From Salsipaludibacter albus (lineage in GTDB: Bacteria; Actinomycetota; Nitriliruptoria; Nitriliruptorales; Nitriliruptoraceae), in the NCBI RefSeq assembly GCF_019798055.1, contig NZ_JAHOPH010000021.1, positions 1 to 64,000 of the forward strand: DNA of 64,000 nt. Direction: 5' to 3'. Position numbers and translations under genes: made by a program. The notes beneath the pieces were generated by a model. That model made no database searches. It was given only the letters and a program-made list of their open reading frames with translations, and was not told the origin of the DNA. Within the stretch, counting starts at the first letter, position 1; every line of letters begins with the position of its first letter. Positions 1-8,208 of the stretch are shown here, piece after piece.

Positions 1-807
1 CCCCGGCCCCAGCCCCGACCGGAACCACGTGCCAAGTCCCGGCCCGCGCCACGCGCCGAACCCCGGGCCGCGCCACCGGCCGAGCTCGACGAGGACACGG
101 AGCGGCTCCGGATCCAGGTCGAGGCCCTGCAGCGCCAGTGCGACGAGCTCCGCGACGAGCTGGCCGAGCACGAGGCCGCCCGACGCGCCGCCGAGTCCGC
201 CGGCGAACACGCCCAGCGGGAGCTCGAGGACGTCCGACGTCACCTCGACGAGGCCACCGAGCGCGCCGACCGGGCGGCCAGGGCTGCCGACCAGGCCGTG
301 GCGGACCGGCGTGCGATGGAGGAACGCCTGGGTCGGGCACGTGACCGGGCCGCTGCCCGCCCCGGCGCCACGTCACCCGCGATCGCACCGGCCAGCGGCC
401 GCCCTGCGGCGGCCTCGATCGCACCGGTCGTGCCGGTGACCACCCGGGGCGACGAGGTCGACCGGCTGGTGCGACGGTTGCGTGACGCGCGCGCCTCCCA
501 GGCCCAGCGGCTGGTGGTGCTGGCGGCCCCGTCCGTGGCCGGGATGGAGCGCGCCGATCGCCGGCGGACGCTGGCGGCGGTCCCCGACGGCTGGGCCCGC
601 CAGCGGGCACTGCAACGACTGGTCGAAGCGGGCGCCGTGCCCCGTGGCGAGGCCGCGGACCTGCTGGGCATGCTGGGCTCGACGGGCTCGCAGGTCTTCG
701 CCGCCGGCACCATGGTGACGACCGGACTGGTCGGTGCCGACGACCTGGTCGACGTGCTGGAGCCGGGTGCCGTCATCCGCCTGCGACGGCGTGCGGGAGG
801 GTCCTGA
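1..807 (+). CDS. C-terminal part of a coiled-coil protein, function unknown
   Basis: The reading frame is open from the first base and stops at 805-807, so the start lies outside the window; 268 residues are visible. The visible part begins with a Pro/Arg-rich stretch of about 30 residues. It continues with a highly charged Glu/Arg/Ala heptad-like helix up to about residue 115, which looks like a coiled coil. After an Ala/Pro linker comes a compact, mostly helical C-terminal segment of about 120 residues ending in an Arg-rich tail. I do not recognise the C-terminal domain. A cytoskeletal or scaffolding role would fit the coiled coil, but nothing here proves it. The next gene follows after 51 bp on the same strand. 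Confidence 0.7.
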   Translation, partial: PRPQPRPEPRAKSRPAPRAEPRAAPPAELDEDTERLRIQVEALQRQCDELRDELAEHEAARRAAESAGEHAQRELEDVRRHLDEATERADRAARAADQAVADRRAMEERLGRARDRAAARPGATSPAIAPASGRPAAASIAPVVPVTTRGDEVDRLVRRLRDARASQAQRLVVLAAPSVAGMERADRRRTLAAVPDGWARQRALQRLVEAGAVPRGEAADLLGMLGSTGSQVFAAGTMVTTGLVGADDLVDVLEPGAVIRLRRRAGGS

Positions 808-822
808 GACCGGCCTCGACGA

Positions 823-828
823 TACGAT
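823..828 (+). promoter_or_regulatory. Possible -10 hexamer TACGAT
   Basis: TACGAT lies 30 nt before the ATG of the DUF4126 gene. It matches the TANNNT pattern seen before many genes in this window. No -35 element is recognisable at the usual distance. Confidence 0.3.
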
Positions 829-858
829 CGGACGACGCCAGGTGAGGAAGGGCCCGGG

Positions 859-1482
859 ATGGACGGCGGTCTCGCCGCACTGTTGGGCACCGGCTGGGCG
901 TCGGGAATCAACCTGTACGCCACCGTCACCCTGCTGGGGCTGCTGGGACGCTTCGCCGGGCTCGAGGGCGTGCCCGAGGCGGTCCAGTCCTGGCCCGTCA
1001 TCGTGATCGCCGGCGCCGCGTTCCTGGTCGAGGCGGTCGCCGACAAGGTCCCCTACCTCGACAATGCCTGGGACGCGGTGCACACGGTCCTTCGTCCGCT
1101 CGGGGCCGCCGTGCTCGGTGGCGCCATCGCGGCCGACTCGGACATCTCGACGATCCTCGGTGTCCTGACGACCGGTGGTGCGGCGCTGGGCGCCCACGCC
1201 ACCAAGGCCGGCACCCGGGTCGCGATCAACACCTCCCCCGAACCGGTGTCCAACATCGCGGTGTCACTGTTCGAGGACGGCATGGTCGCCGGGATGATCT
1301 GGCTGGTGGCCGAGTACCCGCTGGTGGCGGGGATCGCCGCCGTGGTCCTGCTGATCGCCGGTGCCGCGATCCTGGCCATGGCCTGGCGGGTCGTCCGCGC
1401 CGGCATCCGGCGGTTGCGACGTCGCGGCGACGACGGTGACGCCGGCGGATCGATCCGACCACCCGCGTCCACGCCGACCTGA
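859..1482 (+). CDS. DUF4126 family membrane protein
   Basis: The 207-residue product is almost entirely hydrophobic in its first 180 residues. It shows the pattern of DUF4126 proteins: an N-terminal segment with SGINLYATV, a Trp-Pro-Val helix near residue 46, a loop with VPYLDNAWDAVHT, and Gly/Ala-rich helices. The C-terminus is a short basic cytoplasmic tail. The ATG follows GAGGAAG closely enough to serve as a ribosome binding site. The family is common in bacteria and sits in the inner membrane, but its biochemical role is not established. It is probably transcribed on its own or together with the upstream coiled-coil gene. The identification rests on pattern memory rather than a profile search. 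Confidence 0.75.
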   Translation: MDGGLAALLGTGWASGINLYATVTLLGLLGRFAGLEGVPEAVQSWPVIVIAGAAFLVEAVADKVPYLDNAWDAVHTVLRPLGAAVLGGAIAADSDISTILGVLTTGGAALGAHATKAGTRVAINTSPEPVSNIAVSLFEDGMVAGMIWLVAEYPLVAGIAAVVLLIAGAAILAMAWRVVRAGIRRLRRRGDDGDAGGSIRPPASTPT

Positions 1483-1484
1483 CC

Positions 1485-3512
1485 TCAGTCGACCGCCGCG
1501 CCCACCAGGCTCGTCCAGCCGGGCGCCAGCGCGTCGCGTGACTCCAGCAGCCACGTCTCGGGGTCGAGCTCGCGGCCATCGCCGGCCGCCTCGTCCTCGT
1601 CGTCGGCGTCCTCGCCGGCCGCCTCGGGTTGGCGATCGGCGGTGGTGAGGCAGGGCTGGACCTGTTCACCGGCGAGGATGGCGGCCTCGTCCCCTGCGTC
1701 CTCGGTGTCCTCCACGACCTCGTCGACCACGACCACCGGACGCTGCAGCTCGCGCACGGCGAGGCAGCCGTCGCCCTCGCGGTACAGGGCGAGCTCGTCG
1801 ATCCCGTCCGCGTCCACGTCGACCGCGGTCAGGGTGGTGAACCCGGCGGTCAGCGGCCCTCCGAGGGCCGGTGTCTCCGCGGCGTCGGCCTCCGGCTGCT
1901 CGGACGACTCGTCGGCGTCCGACGACTCCTCGTCGGACTCGGGGAGCACCTCGGCGTCGACCGGCAGCCCGTCCTCGTCGACCAGGATGGGCGCGAGCGG
2001 GGCAATCGCGACGGTCACGTTGGCGAGGCCGTCGTCGTCGGCATCCGTGTCGAGGTCGACCAGGGTCGGGTCGGCGTCGTCGTCCACGCCGTCCTCGCCC
2101 TCGTCCGCATCCTCGTCCTCGTCGGTGTCCTCCGCCTCGTCGGCCTCCTCCACGGCGGCCAGGGCCTCGGCGTCGGCGAAGTCGAGCACCACGTGGTGTC
2201 CGTCGAAACGCCGGTACAGCAGCAGTTCGTCGTCCCCGTCACCGTCCACGTCCGGCGTGGCCGCGTTGCTGAAGAACACGTCCAGCGGGACGTCGGCGAC
2301 CGCCAGGGCCGGTCCGAGGTCACCGTCCTCACGCAGTTCATGGAGCGCCCACGAGCCGTCGTCGCCGCGGTACAGCAGGAGCTCGTCGTCCCCGTCGCCG
2401 TCGACGTCCGGCGTGGCCACCAGCGACCATCCCGGATCGAGCGTCGTCTCGCCCGGCAACTCGCTGCCCAGGCTCCCGTCCGAGCGAATCTCGCGCAGGA
2501 GGTGACGGCCGTCGACCTTGTCGTAGGCGAACAACTCGTCGTTGCCGTTGCCGCCGACGTCCGGTGTCGCCACGGCCGTCCAGCCGGTCTCGAGCTCCTC
2601 GGACGCCTCCTCGTCGGTGAACGTCGCGTCCTCGGCGACACCACGCAGCAGGAGGCGGCCGTCCTCGGCGTTCCATGCCAGCAGGTGCGCGTCGCGTGGA
2701 TCCCCCGCCGGCAGGTCGACCGGACCGTCACCCTGTCCCTCGTCGCTGCCACCCAGGAAGACCTCGCCGGTGTGGAAGCTGGTGAGCCCGTCCGCGCCCG
2801 CCTCGGACAGGGTGATGTGGACGTGGTCGTCATGGAGGTCGACGCAGTCGCCGTCGAGGTCGTTGATGTCGGTCACACCGGCGTCGGCATGCTGGCGGGC
2901 ACTCCAGCACCGGCCGTCCCACAACAGCTGCTGGACACCCATCACCCTGGCCCGGTAGTTCGGGATGCCGTCGACGGTGGCCAGCAGCAGGTTGGCGATC
3001 CGGTCACCCAGTTCCTTGCCCACCGGGGTCCCGTCCTGGTCCCCGGCCCCCCCGACGAACACGTCGATCGCCCGTCCGGCGGCATGGGTCGACCAGCAGT
3101 CCGATTCCGCCGGCGCTCGCCGACCCTGGCAGGAGGTCCGCGGGTTGTGGATCTCGCGACAGGTGAACCCGCTCAGCCCGGAGGTCTCGGGGAACGTCTC
3201 CGCCAGCCAGTCCATGATCGCCACGCGACCGGGGCGGGCGGCCGCCGAGTCGTGGCCCGGCCCGTCGCCGCAGATCTCCTCGATGCTGCCCGACAGGACG
3301 TCCGGGTCCCGTCCCCAGTCGTCGACCTGCGGGTCCGCCGACGCCGGACGTGCAACGCCCGCGAGCGCCACGACCAGCACCAGGACGAGGATGGCCAGGT
3401 GGACCGGGGACCGCCGGGGCGGCGCGGCGAGGTGCGGGCGGGTCACGCGGGATCGAGCCTTCCGGGACCGGTGGCCCCACGGGTCTGCTGGATGATGCAA
3501 CGTAGTGACCAT
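1485..3512 (-). CDS. Secreted M15-fold (ARB_07466-like) protein with FG-GAP repeats
   Basis: The 675-residue product has an N-terminal signal segment (hydrophobic core about residues 38-53, ending near ASA). A zinc-peptidase-like domain of the ARB_07466/M15 fold follows: H143 and D150 in STHAAGRAID, the conserved MGVQQLLW segment near 191-198, and the DHVHI motif with H230 and H232. The rest holds four VCBS/FG-GAP-like repeats of the form ATPDVDGDGDDELLLY, which are expected to bind calcium. Between the third and fourth repeats lies a very acidic insert of roughly 120 residues rich in Asp and Glu. It is probably exported and acts on or near the wall, but peptidase activity is unproven. The ATG at 3512 has only a weak ribosome binding site. 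A GTG at 3446, preceded by GGAAGG, would give a tighter signal peptide and may be the true start. Confidence 0.75.
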   Translation of the reverse strand: MVTTLHHPADPWGHRSRKARSRVTRPHLAAPPRRSPVHLAILVLVLVVALAGVARPASADPQVDDWGRDPDVLSGSIEEICGDGPGHDSAAARPGRVAIMDWLAETFPETSGLSGFTCREIHNPRTSCQGRRAPAESDCWSTHAAGRAIDVFVGGAGDQDGTPVGKELGDRIANLLLATVDGIPNYRARVMGVQQLLWDGRCWSARQHADAGVTDINDLDGDCVDLHDDHVHITLSEAGADGLTSFHTGEVFLGGSDEGQGDGPVDLPAGDPRDAHLLAWNAEDGRLLLRGVAEDATFTDEEASEELETGWTAVATPDVGGNGNDELFAYDKVDGRHLLREIRSDGSLGSELPGETTLDPGWSLVATPDVDGDGDDELLLYRGDDGSWALHELREDGDLGPALAVADVPLDVFFSNAATPDVDGDGDDELLLYRRFDGHHVVLDFADAEALAAVEEADEAEDTDEDEDADEGEDGVDDDADPTLVDLDTDADDDGLANVTVAIAPLAPILVDEDGLPVDAEVLPESDEESSDADESSEQPEADAAETPALGGPLTAGFTTLTAVDVDADGIDELALYREGDGCLAVRELQRPVVVVDEVVEDTEDAGDEAAILAGEQVQPCLTTADRQPEAAGEDADDEDEAAGDGRELDPETWLLESRDALAPGWTSLVGAAVD

Positions 3513-3592
3513 GCACGTCCCGCGTCGTGGACGTCCGTGTGATCGGCCCACCCCCGTGCGCCGATCGTGCACCGTGCGGGGTTCGGCCTGCC

Positions 3593-3598
3593 TAGAGT
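3593..3598 (+). promoter_or_regulatory. Possible -10 hexamer TAGAGT for ppk2
   Basis: TAGAGT lies 40 nt before the ppk2 ATG, giving a short leader that contains the ribosome binding site. No clear -35 is visible. Confidence 0.35.
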
Positions 3599-3638
3599 CG
3601 GGAGCACCGCACGCCCCGACCAGCGGGAGGTCCCCCAG

Positions 3639-4454
3639 ATGGCGCTTGATCATGTCCCGGAACCGGAGTACAACAAGAAGGGTCGCCTGAAGAAGCGGTG
3701 GTACGAGGCCGAATTGCGCCGTCTCCAGGAGGAGCTGGTCAAGCTCCAGTACTGGGTCCAGCGCGAGAACATCAAGGTGCTGGTGATCTTCGAGGGTCGG
3801 GGATCGGCCGGCAAGGGTGGCGTGATCAAGCGCATCACGGAGCGCACGAGCCCGCGCGCCGTGAGGGTCGTCGCCCTGCCCAAGCCGACCGAGCGCCAAC
3901 AGACCGAGTGGTACCTCAAGCGCTACGTCGAACACCTCCCCGCCGGCGGCGAGATCGTCCTGTTCGACCGGTCCTGGTACAACCGCTCGAACGTCGAGTG
4001 GGTCATGGGGTTCTGCACCCCGGACGAGTACCAGCGGTTCCTGGGGACGGTCCCGGAGTTCGAGCGCATGCTGGTGCGGGGCGGGCTCGTGCTGATCAAG
4101 TACTGGTTCTCGGTCAGCTACGAGGAGCAGCGCCGCCGGTTCGAGTCGCGCAACGAGGAGCCGCTGAAGCGCTGGAAGCTGTCGGACATGGACCTCGCGG
4201 AGCACCGGCTCTACACCGAGTACTCCAAGGCCAAGGACACGACCTTCGCCCACACCGACATCAAGCAGGCCCCGTGGTACGTCGTGCCGTCCGACGACAA
4301 GCGCAACGCCCGCCTCAACTGCATCCACCACCTGCTGTCGCAGTTCGACTACGAGGACCTGGTGCCCGAGCCGGTGGAACTGCCCGAGCGCGAGGAGATC
4401 CCGTACGTGCGTCCGCCGATGGACGAGCAGACCTTCGTCCCCCAGGTCTACTGA
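3639..4454 (+). CDS. ppk2: Polyphosphate kinase 2 (PPK2 family)
   Basis: PPK2 enzymes transfer phosphate between polyphosphate and nucleotides, usually making nucleoside di- or triphosphates from polyphosphate in the cytoplasm. The 271-residue product has the family P-loop GRGSAGKGG at 53-61, the Walker B-type DRSWYNR at 110-116, and the lid region with KRWKLSDMDL. Length and motifs fit single-domain PPK2. The start chosen is the ATG at 3639 because it follows CGGGAGG with 8 nt spacing and gives the usual PPK2 N-terminus; a longer reading from 3567 adds residues with no family resemblance. Whether it prefers ADP, AMP or GDP cannot be read from sequence alone. It is a single gene, divergent from the M15-fold gene and convergent with the SLC13 permease. 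Confidence 0.92.
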   Translation: MALDHVPEPEYNKKGRLKKRWYEAELRRLQEELVKLQYWVQRENIKVLVIFEGRGSAGKGGVIKRITERTSPRAVRVVALPKPTERQQTEWYLKRYVEHLPAGGEIVLFDRSWYNRSNVEWVMGFCTPDEYQRFLGTVPEFERMLVRGGLVLIKYWFSVSYEEQRRRFESRNEEPLKRWKLSDMDLAEHRLYTEYSKAKDTTFAHTDIKQAPWYVVPSDDKRNARLNCIHHLLSQFDYEDLVPEPVELPEREEIPYVRPPMDEQTFVPQVY

Positions 4455-4455
4455 G

Positions 4456-6213
4456 CTACAGGTTCACGACCATGGCGGTGACGATGGCGACGACCGTGAG
4501 GTTGAGCGGCAGGCCGACCCGGGCGTAGTCGAAGAACCGGTAGCCACCGGGGCCGTACACGATCGTGTTCGTCTGGTACCCGATCGGCGTCAGGAACGAA
4601 CACGAGGCCGCGACGGCGATCGCCACCGCCATCATGCGCAGGTCCACGCCGGTCTGCATCGCGACCGCGGTGGCGATGGGGAAGACGACCACGACGGCGG
4701 CGTTGTTGGTGACCAGCTCGGTCAGCAGGGTCACCGCCACGAGCAGGCCGAACACGATCCCGACGTCGCCGAACCCGTCGAACGCACCGATCACCGAGTC
4801 GGCCAGCAGCTCGGCCAGGCCCGTGGTCTCCACGGCCGCCCCGAGCGCGAACGACGAGGCGATCAGGATGATGACGTCGAAGTCGATGGCGTCGCGGACC
4901 TCGTTGGAGGTCAGCGTGCGCGTGGCCACCAGTGCGCCGGCGGCGAGCAGCGACGCCTCCAGGATGCTCAGCCAGCCCAGCCCCGCGACGAGCACCATCG
5001 CCGCGGTGATCGCCGCGACGAACGGCGCCCGCGAGGACATGTGCGGCGGGTCGCCGCCCAGCGACGAGATCAACAGGAAGTCGCGTCGCTCGGACCAGTT
5101 GGAGCGGAACTGGTCGTCGGCCAGGACCAGCAGGGCGTCACCGGGCCGGAACCGCACGTCGCGCGGGGCCTCGGTGACCCGCTGGCCGTCGCGGTGGATG
5201 GCCAGCACGACTGCCTGGTAGCGCGACACGAAGTTGACGTCGGACAGGGTGTGACCGGCCAGCGGCGAGGTCCGTCCCACCACCGCCACGTGCAGGCCGT
5301 GGGACGGCTGGGCGACGGCCTCGAGGTGGTCCTGGGCCGACGAGCGCAGCCCCGCGAGCCGGTACAGCCCGACGATCTCGCTGACCTCGCCGACGAACAC
5401 CAGCCGGTCCTCGCCCTCCAGCACCAGGTCCATGTCCACCGGCGAGAAGGTCTGCTCCTCGCGGAGCACCTGGGCGAGGTAGACGTGGCGTCGACCGACC
5501 AGGTCGGTGTCGCCCAGCCTGCGGCCGGCCAGGGGTCCACCGGGCAGCACCACCATCGTGACGACGAACTCGCGCACCGAGTCCTCGGCCTGTTCCTGCA
5601 CGGTCGAGCGGTCGGGCACCAGTCGCCAGGCGAAGCCGATCAGCACCACCATCCCCGCGACCGCCGCCGGCAGGGCGACCGGGGTGATCTCGAACAGGCC
5701 GAACGGCGCCTGGCCGATGTCCTGGAGCAGGCCGGAGACCACCAGGTTCGTCGACGTGCCCAGCACCGTGATGGTCCCACCGAGGATGGCCGCGAACGAC
5801 AGCGGCATCAGGAACCGGGAGGCGGCGAGGTGGCGTCGCTGGGTCAGCGCGACGATGTCGGGGGTCAGCATCGCGACCAGGGGCGTGTTGTTGAGCAGGG
5901 CCGAGGCCCCGGCGGTCGGGACCAGCAGGCGGGCCAGGTCGAGCCGCGTCCGCCCCTCCCCCAGCAGGCGGGCCGCCAGCGGTGTCAGCAGCGAGGTCTT
6001 CTCGGCGGCACGGGCCAGCACGTAGAGCGCCGCGACGGTGATCGGCGCCGGGTTGGCGAACCCCGACAGCGCCTCCTGGGTGGTGATCACGTCGGCCAGC
6101 AGCAGCGCCACGGCAGCGGACAACACGACCGCGGAGGGCGCGAGCCGGTCCCACGCCAGCATCCCGAAGGCCAGCACCAGCACGATCACGGTCACCCACG
6201 CGTCGCTGCTCAC
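4456..6213 (-). CDS. SLC13-type permease with two RCK_C (TrkA-C) domains
   Basis: The 585-residue product has hydrophobic segments in its first 200 residues, then two soluble TrkA-C-like domains (about 205-285 and 300-385), then a second block of membrane segments. This is the architecture of bacterial SLC13/citrate-transporter proteins with cytoplasmic regulatory domains. The paired Asn-Thr/Asn-Asn motifs of the family are present (ALLNNTPLVAM near residue 107 and ELVTNNAAVVV near 505). Related proteins carry sodium-coupled dicarboxylates or sulfate, so the substrate cannot be assigned. The start is GTG, preceded by GGGGGTGA. It stands alone, converging on ppk2 with only 1 bp between the stop codons. 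Confidence 0.85.
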   Translation of the reverse strand: MSSDAWVTVIVLVLAFGMLAWDRLAPSAVVLSAAVALLLADVITTQEALSGFANPAPITVAALYVLARAAEKTSLLTPLAARLLGEGRTRLDLARLLVPTAGASALLNNTPLVAMLTPDIVALTQRRHLAASRFLMPLSFAAILGGTITVLGTSTNLVVSGLLQDIGQAPFGLFEITPVALPAAVAGMVVLIGFAWRLVPDRSTVQEQAEDSVREFVVTMVVLPGGPLAGRRLGDTDLVGRRHVYLAQVLREEQTFSPVDMDLVLEGEDRLVFVGEVSEIVGLYRLAGLRSSAQDHLEAVAQPSHGLHVAVVGRTSPLAGHTLSDVNFVSRYQAVVLAIHRDGQRVTEAPRDVRFRPGDALLVLADDQFRSNWSERRDFLLISSLGGDPPHMSSRAPFVAAITAAMVLVAGLGWLSILEASLLAAGALVATRTLTSNEVRDAIDFDVIILIASSFALGAAVETTGLAELLADSVIGAFDGFGDVGIVFGLLVAVTLLTELVTNNAAVVVVFPIATAVAMQTGVDLRMMAVAIAVAASCSFLTPIGYQTNTIVYGPGGYRFFDYARVGLPLNLTVVAIVTAMVVNL

Positions 6214-6253
6214 GGGTCACCCCCGCCACGCGCACCGCGTCCCGTCGGCGACC

Positions 6254-6721
6254 TCACGTGGCGCCGATGTCGGCCAGCGCCGCCAGGTAGTCGCTCTCGT
6301 CGCGTGCGTCGCCGATGCCGTGGTGGACCGCGTGCACGATCACGCCGTCGCGATCGATCACGAAGGTCCCCCGCTCGGCCACGCCGACGTGCTCGTTGAA
6401 CACGTCGAAGGCCTGGGCGACCTCACCGTGGGGCCAGGCGTCCGACAGCAGGCGGAACGTGAAGCCCTGCTGGTCCGCCCAGGCCTTCAGGCTGGCGGTC
6501 GAGTCGGTGGACACCGCAAGGGTCACGACGTGCTCGTTGTCGAAGTCCGGCAGCTGGTCGCGGATCGAGCAGAGCTCGCCCTGGCAGGTACCGGTGAAGG
6601 CGAACGGGAAGAACACCAGCACGACCGCCCGGTCCCCACGGAAGTCGGCGAGGCTGACCGGGTTGCGGTCCTGGTCGTGGAGGGTGAAGTCCGGGGCGGT
6701 CAGCCCGACGGGGAGGGCCAT
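6254..6721 (-). CDS. ahpE: AhpE-type peroxiredoxin
   Basis: Peroxiredoxins reduce hydroperoxides and peroxynitrite with a cysteine thiol. The 155-residue product closely resembles mycobacterial AhpE: APDFTL near the N-terminus, FFPFAFTGTCQGEL around the active site, LLSDAWPHG and FNEHVGVAERGTFV. The peroxidatic cysteine is C46. A second cysteine, C51, sits five residues later, where mycobacterial AhpE has Asp. This C-x4-C spacing is that of BCP/PrxQ enzymes, so a disulfide between C46 and C51 may form. The ATG at 6721 follows AAGGATC; longer readings of this frame run through the spacer. A possible -10, TATCGT, lies on the minus strand at 6805-6800. Confidence 0.9.
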   Translation of the reverse strand: MALPVGLTAPDFTLHDQDRNPVSLADFRGDRAVVLVFFPFAFTGTCQGELCSIRDQLPDFDNEHVVTLAVSTDSTASLKAWADQQGFTFRLLSDAWPHGEVAQAFDVFNEHVGVAERGTFVIDRDGVIVHAVHHGIGDARDESDYLAALADIGAT

Positions 6722-6848
6722 GTGGGACGATCCTTGGGCGTCGTGCCGTGGTTCGTGGTGCCGGGGGCACGGGGGCACCCGTGCACGGGATGGGAGGTGA
6801 CGATAGCCAACCCCGTCCGGCCTCCGGGCGATTGCGACCCGAAATCGC

Positions 6849-8042
6849 TCAGCTCGCGGCTTCGTCGACGTCCTCGCGTGGCGCCAGGGCCAGGACGGCG
6901 GCGGCCCGCTCGTCGTGGTGCAGGTCGTCGATCGCCTCGAGCTGGCGCTCCAGCTGGCGCCGCCGGACCCCGTTGACGGTGTCGAAGGCACGCTGGGCGG
7001 ACGTGATCCGGTCGCCGACCTTCTCGAGGTGCTCCACGAAGCGCTCCCACTGGTCGGAGAAGCCGTTGAGGGCGTCGAGGATCTCGGCCGAGCGCTGCTC
7101 GGTCATGTGGTCGTCGACGGCCTGGCGGATGACCGCCAGCACCGCGAACAGGGTGACCGGCGAGCACAGGATGATGCGCTGGGACAGGGCCTCGTCGAGC
7201 AGGCCGGGCTCGACGTCGTGCAGGAAGGCGTAGACCTGCTCGTTGGGCAGGAACAGCAGGACCTCGTCCAGCGACCCCTCGGTCGTGTCGCCGTAGTCGC
7301 GACGGGCCAGCTCGCGGACCCGGTTGCGGGCGTCCTTGACGAAGGCGCGGACGGCCTGGTGGGCGACGGCCTCGTCGTCGCACTCCAGCGACTTCAGGTA
7401 GTTGTCGAGCGGGAACTTGACGTCCATGTGCAGGTGACGGCCCGCGGGCAGCAGGAAGGTGATGTCGGGCCGACCGCGGGAGGTCGTCTGCTGGACCTCG
7501 TAGTTGATCCCCTTGACGAACCCGGCGGCCCGCAGGACGTCCTCGGCCATGCGCTCGCCCCACTGGCCCCGAGCCCGCGACGACGCCAGCGCCTCCTTGA
7601 GCGCCCCGGTGGTGCGCGACAGCTCGCCGGTGGCCCGCGACGCCTCCTCGAGACGCCGCTGCAGGTCGCCCATGCCCCGGGAGCGCTCGCGGTCCAGCTC
7701 CGCGACGAGCTCACGCATGCGCTCGAACTCGGCGGTCATCCGGGACGCGCGCTCCTCCAGGGTGCGGTCCCGCTCCTCGAGCATCGCCCGGGAGGCGGCG
7801 TTCTCGGTGGTGAGCTTGTCCCCGGCGAGGTCGACGACCGTGCGGACCGCGTCGTGCAGGGCCCGGCTGTTGCGCTCCTCGAGCACGGAGCGCTGCGCGT
7901 CCAGCTCGGTGCGCAGGGCGTCCCAGTGGTGCTCGGTTGCCGCGTCCTGGCGCCTCGTGAGGCTCCGGACCGCCATCGTGGCCGCGATCGCGGCCACGCC
8001 AGCGACCACCAACACCAGCGCGACCCAGGCCACGGTCGTCAT
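6849..8042 (-). CDS. rmuC: RmuC family DNA recombination protein
   Basis: RmuC proteins are predicted nucleases that limit rearrangements at inverted repeats. The 397-residue product has an N-terminal membrane anchor (about residues 5-25), a long coiled coil (30-150) and the RmuC core. The core carries the conserved GQWGE segment, RPDITFLLPAG, the MDVKFPLDNY stretch that holds the PD-(D/E)xK-like acidic residues, FLPNEQVYAF and SPVTLFAVL. The start is an ATG with a poor ribosome binding site; no better start keeps the membrane anchor. It is divergent from the hydrolase gene at 8209 with 166 bp between them. The upstream peroxiredoxin gene lies 127 bp beyond its 3' end. Confidence 0.9.
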   Translation of the reverse strand: MTTVAWVALVLVVAGVAAIAATMAVRSLTRRQDAATEHHWDALRTELDAQRSVLEERNSRALHDAVRTVVDLAGDKLTTENAASRAMLEERDRTLEERASRMTAEFERMRELVAELDRERSRGMGDLQRRLEEASRATGELSRTTGALKEALASSRARGQWGERMAEDVLRAAGFVKGINYEVQQTTSRGRPDITFLLPAGRHLHMDVKFPLDNYLKSLECDDEAVAHQAVRAFVKDARNRVRELARRDYGDTTEGSLDEVLLFLPNEQVYAFLHDVEPGLLDEALSQRIILCSPVTLFAVLAVIRQAVDDHMTEQRSAEILDALNGFSDQWERFVEHLEKVGDRITSAQRAFDTVNGVRRRQLERQLEAIDDLHHDERAAAVLALAPREDVDEAAS

Positions 8043-8158
8043 GTCGTCGGGGTCCGTTCCGTCGGGGGGCGCGACGAGGAGAACCGTACGGCTGGGGTGG
8101 GACAAACCCACGGAACCGACGCACGACGGACCCGGCCGGACGAGGATCCGTGGGGACG

Positions 8159-8164
8159 TACGCT
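8159..8164 (+). promoter_or_regulatory. Possible -10 hexamer TACGCT
   Basis: TACGCT lies 44 nt before the hydrolase ATG, in the divergent spacer shared with rmuC. No -35 is visible. Confidence 0.28.
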
Positions 8165-8208
8165 GCACCACCGATCGACCCACCGCCGGCACGGGAGACA
8201 CACCGAAC

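Noticed and set aside
3513-4331. N-terminal extension of the M15-fold frame on the minus strand, giving 948 residues
   Set aside because: It is exactly antisense to the well-supported ppk2 gene and shows no family resemblance before the signal peptide.
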